Below are positions 62,137 through 64,000 of a DNA stretch of 64,000 nucleotides, piece after piece. The position numbers were made by a program, and so were the translations under genes. Location of the stretch: assembly GCF_026420865.1 (NCBI RefSeq), contig NZ_JAPCWC010000006.1, forward strand, positions 1 to 64,000, read 5' to 3'. Positions within the stretch are counted from its first letter, which is position 1, and the number at the start of each line of letters is the position of its first letter. The notes beneath the pieces are model-generated. The model made no database searches. It saw only the letters and a list, made by a program, of their open reading frames with translations, and was not told the DNA's origin. The stretch is from Novosphingobium clariflavum (GTDB lineage: Bacteria > Pseudomonadota > Alphaproteobacteria > Sphingomonadales > Sphingomonadaceae).

Positions 62137-63189
62137 ATGACCGAGACCCCCGCCATCACCCCCCGTACCGACTGGACCCGCGAGGAAATCGCCGGCCTGT
62201 TCGACCTGCCGTTCACCGAACTGGTGTTCCGCGCGGCCGAAGTGCACCGGGCCAGCCATCCGCACAACGAAGTGCAGCTGTCCACGCTGCTTTCGATCAA
62301 GACCGGCGGCTGCGTGGAAGACTGCGGCTACTGCTCGCAGTCGGTTTCGGCAAACAGCGGGGTCAAGGCCACCAAGCTGATGGAAGTGCAGCAGGTGCTG
62401 CAGCGCGCGGCACAGGCGGCGGATCAGGGCTCGACCCGCTTCTGCATGGGCGCCGCCTGGCGCAACCCCAAGGACCGCGACATGCCGGCCATCATCGAGA
62501 TGGTGAAGGGCGTGCGCGCGATGGGCATGGAAACCTGCATGACGCTGGGCATGCTGACGCCCGATCAGGCGGACATGCTCTCCGAAGCGGGCCTCGACTA
62601 CTACAACCACAACATCGACACCTCGCCCGAGCGTTACGATCAGGTGATCACCACGCGCACGATGGATGACCGGCTCGACACGCTGTCGAACGTGCGCATG
62701 GCGGGCATCAACGTCTGCTCGGGCGGTATCGTCGGCATGGGCGAGACCCGCGCGGACCGCGTGGGCTTCATCCACACGCTGGCGACCCTGCCCGATCACC
62801 CGCAGTCGGTGCCGGTCAATGCGCTGGTGCCGGTAAAGGGCACCGTGCTTGGCGACATGCTGGCCGATACCCCGCTCGCCAAGATCGACGACGTGGAATT
62901 CGTGCGCACCGTCGCGGTCGCGCGCATCACCATGCCGCTGTCGATGGTGCGCCTCTCGGCGGGCCGCGAATCGATGTCGGAGATGACGCAGGCGATGTGC
63001 TTCATGGCCGGCGCGAACTCGATCTTCACCGGCGACAAGCTGCTGACCGCGCCGAACTCGGGCGACGACAATGACGCGGCGATGTTCGCCCGCCTCGGCA
63101 TCAAGCCGATGGCGATCGAACTGACCCCCGCGCAGGTCGAAGCCCAGCGGATGCCCAAGGGCTGCGCCAAGCTGGAAGCGGCCGAGTGA
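62137..63189 (+). CDS. bioB: Biotin synthase
   Basis: A 350-residue radical SAM enzyme that inserts sulfur into dethiobiotin. The [4Fe-4S] motif is [14 protein letters not shown] (Cys59, Cys63, Cys66). [34 protein letters not shown] and [15 protein letters not shown] follow the family. GAGGA ends 6 nt before the ATG at 62137, so this start is favoured over the ATG at 62131. Its position between the mutase and the carboxylase subunit links biotin supply to the biotin-dependent carboxylase of the same locus. Confidence 0.96.
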   Translation: MTETPAITPRTDWTREEIAGLFDLPFTELVFRAAEVHRASHPHNEVQLSTLLSIKTGGCVEDCGYCSQSVSANSGVKATKLMEVQQVLQRAAQAADQGSTRFCMGAAWRNPKDRDMPAIIEMVKGVRAMGMETCMTLGMLTPDQADMLSEAGLDYYNHNIDTSPERYDQVITTRTMDDRLDTLSNVRMAGINVCSGGIVGMGETRADRVGFIHTLATLPDHPQSVPVNALVPVKGTVLGDMLADTPLAKIDDVEFVRTVAVARITMPLSMVRLSAGRESMSEMTQAMCFMAGANSIFTGDKLLTAPNSGDDNDAAMFARLGIKPMAIELTPAQVEAQRMPKGCAKLEAAE

Positions 63190-63196
63190 TCGCGGC

Positions 63197-63565
63197 ATGA
63201 TCCTGCCGATCCTTCTCCTGGCCTCGGAGCCCGCGATCGACTGTGCCAACGCGATGACGCAGACGGACATGAACATCTGTTCGTACCGCGACTTCCAGTC
63301 GGCCGACCGGGCGATGAACGAGGCCTGGGGGAAGGCGGCAGCGGCGGCGAAAGCCGCCGACAGGCAGGGCCCCGGCGGAAATTTCAATCGGCTGCTCGAT
63401 GCGCAGCGCAAGTGGCTCGCCTACCGCGATGCCCAGTGCCTCGCAGAGAACGGCCCACGTGAGGAAAGCGGCACGATCTGGCCGCTGCAGCAGAACGGCT
63501 GCCTCGAGGAATTGACCGAAGCGCGCACGAAACAGCTGCGCGGATACGTGGAGACGGGGAACTGA
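63197..63565 (+). CDS. LprI/DUF1311-like small exported protein
   Basis: A 122-residue protein with a very short hydrophobic N-terminus ([20 protein letters not shown]) that may act as a signal. The family pattern is [18 protein letters not shown], then [19 protein letters not shown] and [14 protein letters not shown], giving conserved cysteines, as in DUF1311 proteins that include the lysozyme inhibitor LprI. The function here is unknown. It lies between bioB and pccA, with a 1-nt overlap (TGATG) to pccA. Confidence 0.85.
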   Translation: MILPILLLASEPAIDCANAMTQTDMNICSYRDFQSADRAMNEAWGKAAAAAKAADRQGPGGNFNRLLDAQRKWLAYRDAQCLAENGPREESGTIWPLQQNGCLEELTEARTKQLRGYVETGN

Positions 63566-64000
63566 TGTTCAAGAAAATCCTGATCGCAAACCGGGGCGAG
63601 ATTGCCTGCCGTGTGATCAAGACCGCGCGCCGCATGGGCATCCAGACGGTGGCCGTCTATTCGGACGCTGACGCCCGCGCGCCGTTCGTGCAGATGGCCG
63701 ATGAGGCCGTCCACATCGGTCCCGCGCCCGCCGCGCAGTCGTACCTGATTGCCGACAAGATCATCCAGGCCTGCAAGCAGACCGGCGCCGAGGCGGTGCA
63801 TCCCGGCTACGGCTTCCTGTCCGAACGCACCTCGTTCGCCGAGGCGCTGGCCGCAGAGGGCATCGAGTTCATCGGCCCTCCTGTCGGCGCCATCGCGGCG
63901 ATGGGTGACAAGATCGAGTCCAAGAAGCTGGCCAAGCAGGCCGGCGTCAACGTCGTCCCCGGCTTCGTCGGTGAGATCGAGGATACCGAACACGCCGTGC
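63565..64000 (+). CDS. pccA: Propionyl-CoA carboxylase alpha subunit, partial (window edge)
   Basis: The first 145 codons of a biotin carboxylase-type alpha subunit. The N-terminus reads [20 protein letters not shown], then [20 protein letters not shown], then [10 protein letters not shown] and [15 protein letters not shown], all typical of acyl-CoA carboxylase alpha subunits. The ATP-grasp, carboxylase and biotinyl domains lie beyond the window. It should carboxylate the biotin that PccB then uses. Its stop is not seen, so whether it is the propionyl- or another acyl-CoA form rests on context. Confidence 0.93.
   Translation, partial: MFKKILIANRGEIACRVIKTARRMGIQTVAVYSDADARAPFVQMADEAVHIGPAPAAQSYLIADKIIQACKQTGAEAVHPGYGFLSERTSFAEALAAEGIEFIGPPVGAIAAMGDKIESKKLAKQAGVNVVPGFVGEIEDTEHAV

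Overview
The window is a high-GC, gene-dense stretch of chromosome from an alphaproteobacterium, most likely a sphingomonad such as Novosphingobium or a relative. The clues are an ALA synthase (C4) route to heme, ETF-ubiquinone oxidoreductase, a sphingomonad-type TonB-dependent receptor, the lepB-rnc-era order, betaine-lipid enzymes, a propionyl-CoA to methylmalonyl-CoA locus, and many GTG/TTG starts with 1 to 4 nt overlaps. I saw no rRNA, tRNA, CRISPR array, prophage or complete insertion sequence.

Region by region. 0-10 kb: a TlpA-like thioredoxin and a ferredoxin-NADP reductase (minus), a membrane GGDEF/EAL/PilZ protein and lepA (plus), and a TonB receptor with a large Gly/Pro-rich insertion. 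10-12.6 kb: a cassette of unknown function, with a LuxR-type HTH membrane protein whose reading frame is cut by an amber codon, a small helical protein, a small membrane protein and a RadC/JAB protein without a convincing start. 12.8-18.9 kb: pgm, a hydrolase relic ending in a palindromic repeat, arylamine N-acetyltransferase, moaB, a lytic transglycosylase and a divergent uracil-DNA-glycosylase-like protein. 19-28.4 kb: ETF-QO, ispE, an N-formylglutamate amidohydrolase-like protein, a DUF805 protein, ilvD, two small proteins, NAD(P)HX repair and an rRNA uracil methyltransferase. 28.4-32.4 kb (minus): small proteins, a MAPEG-like protein, a threonine/serine dehydratase and btaB-btaA for betaine lipid synthesis, behind a Pho-box-like repeat.

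32.5-37.6 kb holds a dense block of hairpins and then a polyamine locus: carboxy(nor)spermidine dehydrogenase, a lipoprotein, a DUF486 protein, carboxy(nor)spermidine decarboxylase, and ornithine decarboxylase behind a 384-nt leader that contains an intrinsic terminator. Together these predict ornithine to putrescine to carboxyspermidine to spermidine. 37.6-43.7 kb: an old yellow enzyme, hemA, an MBL-like protein lacking its metal motif, murI, plsY and dprA. 43.9-56 kb: topA with a coupled 59-aa basic protein, a membrane glycosyltransferase, an SGNH lipoprotein, era, rnc, lepB, pgi, a serine hydrolase and glutathione reductase. 56.4-64 kb: pccB, a small membrane protein, thiolase, methylmalonyl-CoA epimerase, methylmalonyl-CoA mutase, bioB, an LprI-like protein and the start of pccA. 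This last block runs from propionyl-CoA to succinyl-CoA and includes the enzyme that makes the biotin cofactor.

All functional calls come from reading translated sequence and motifs by eye. No database search was run.
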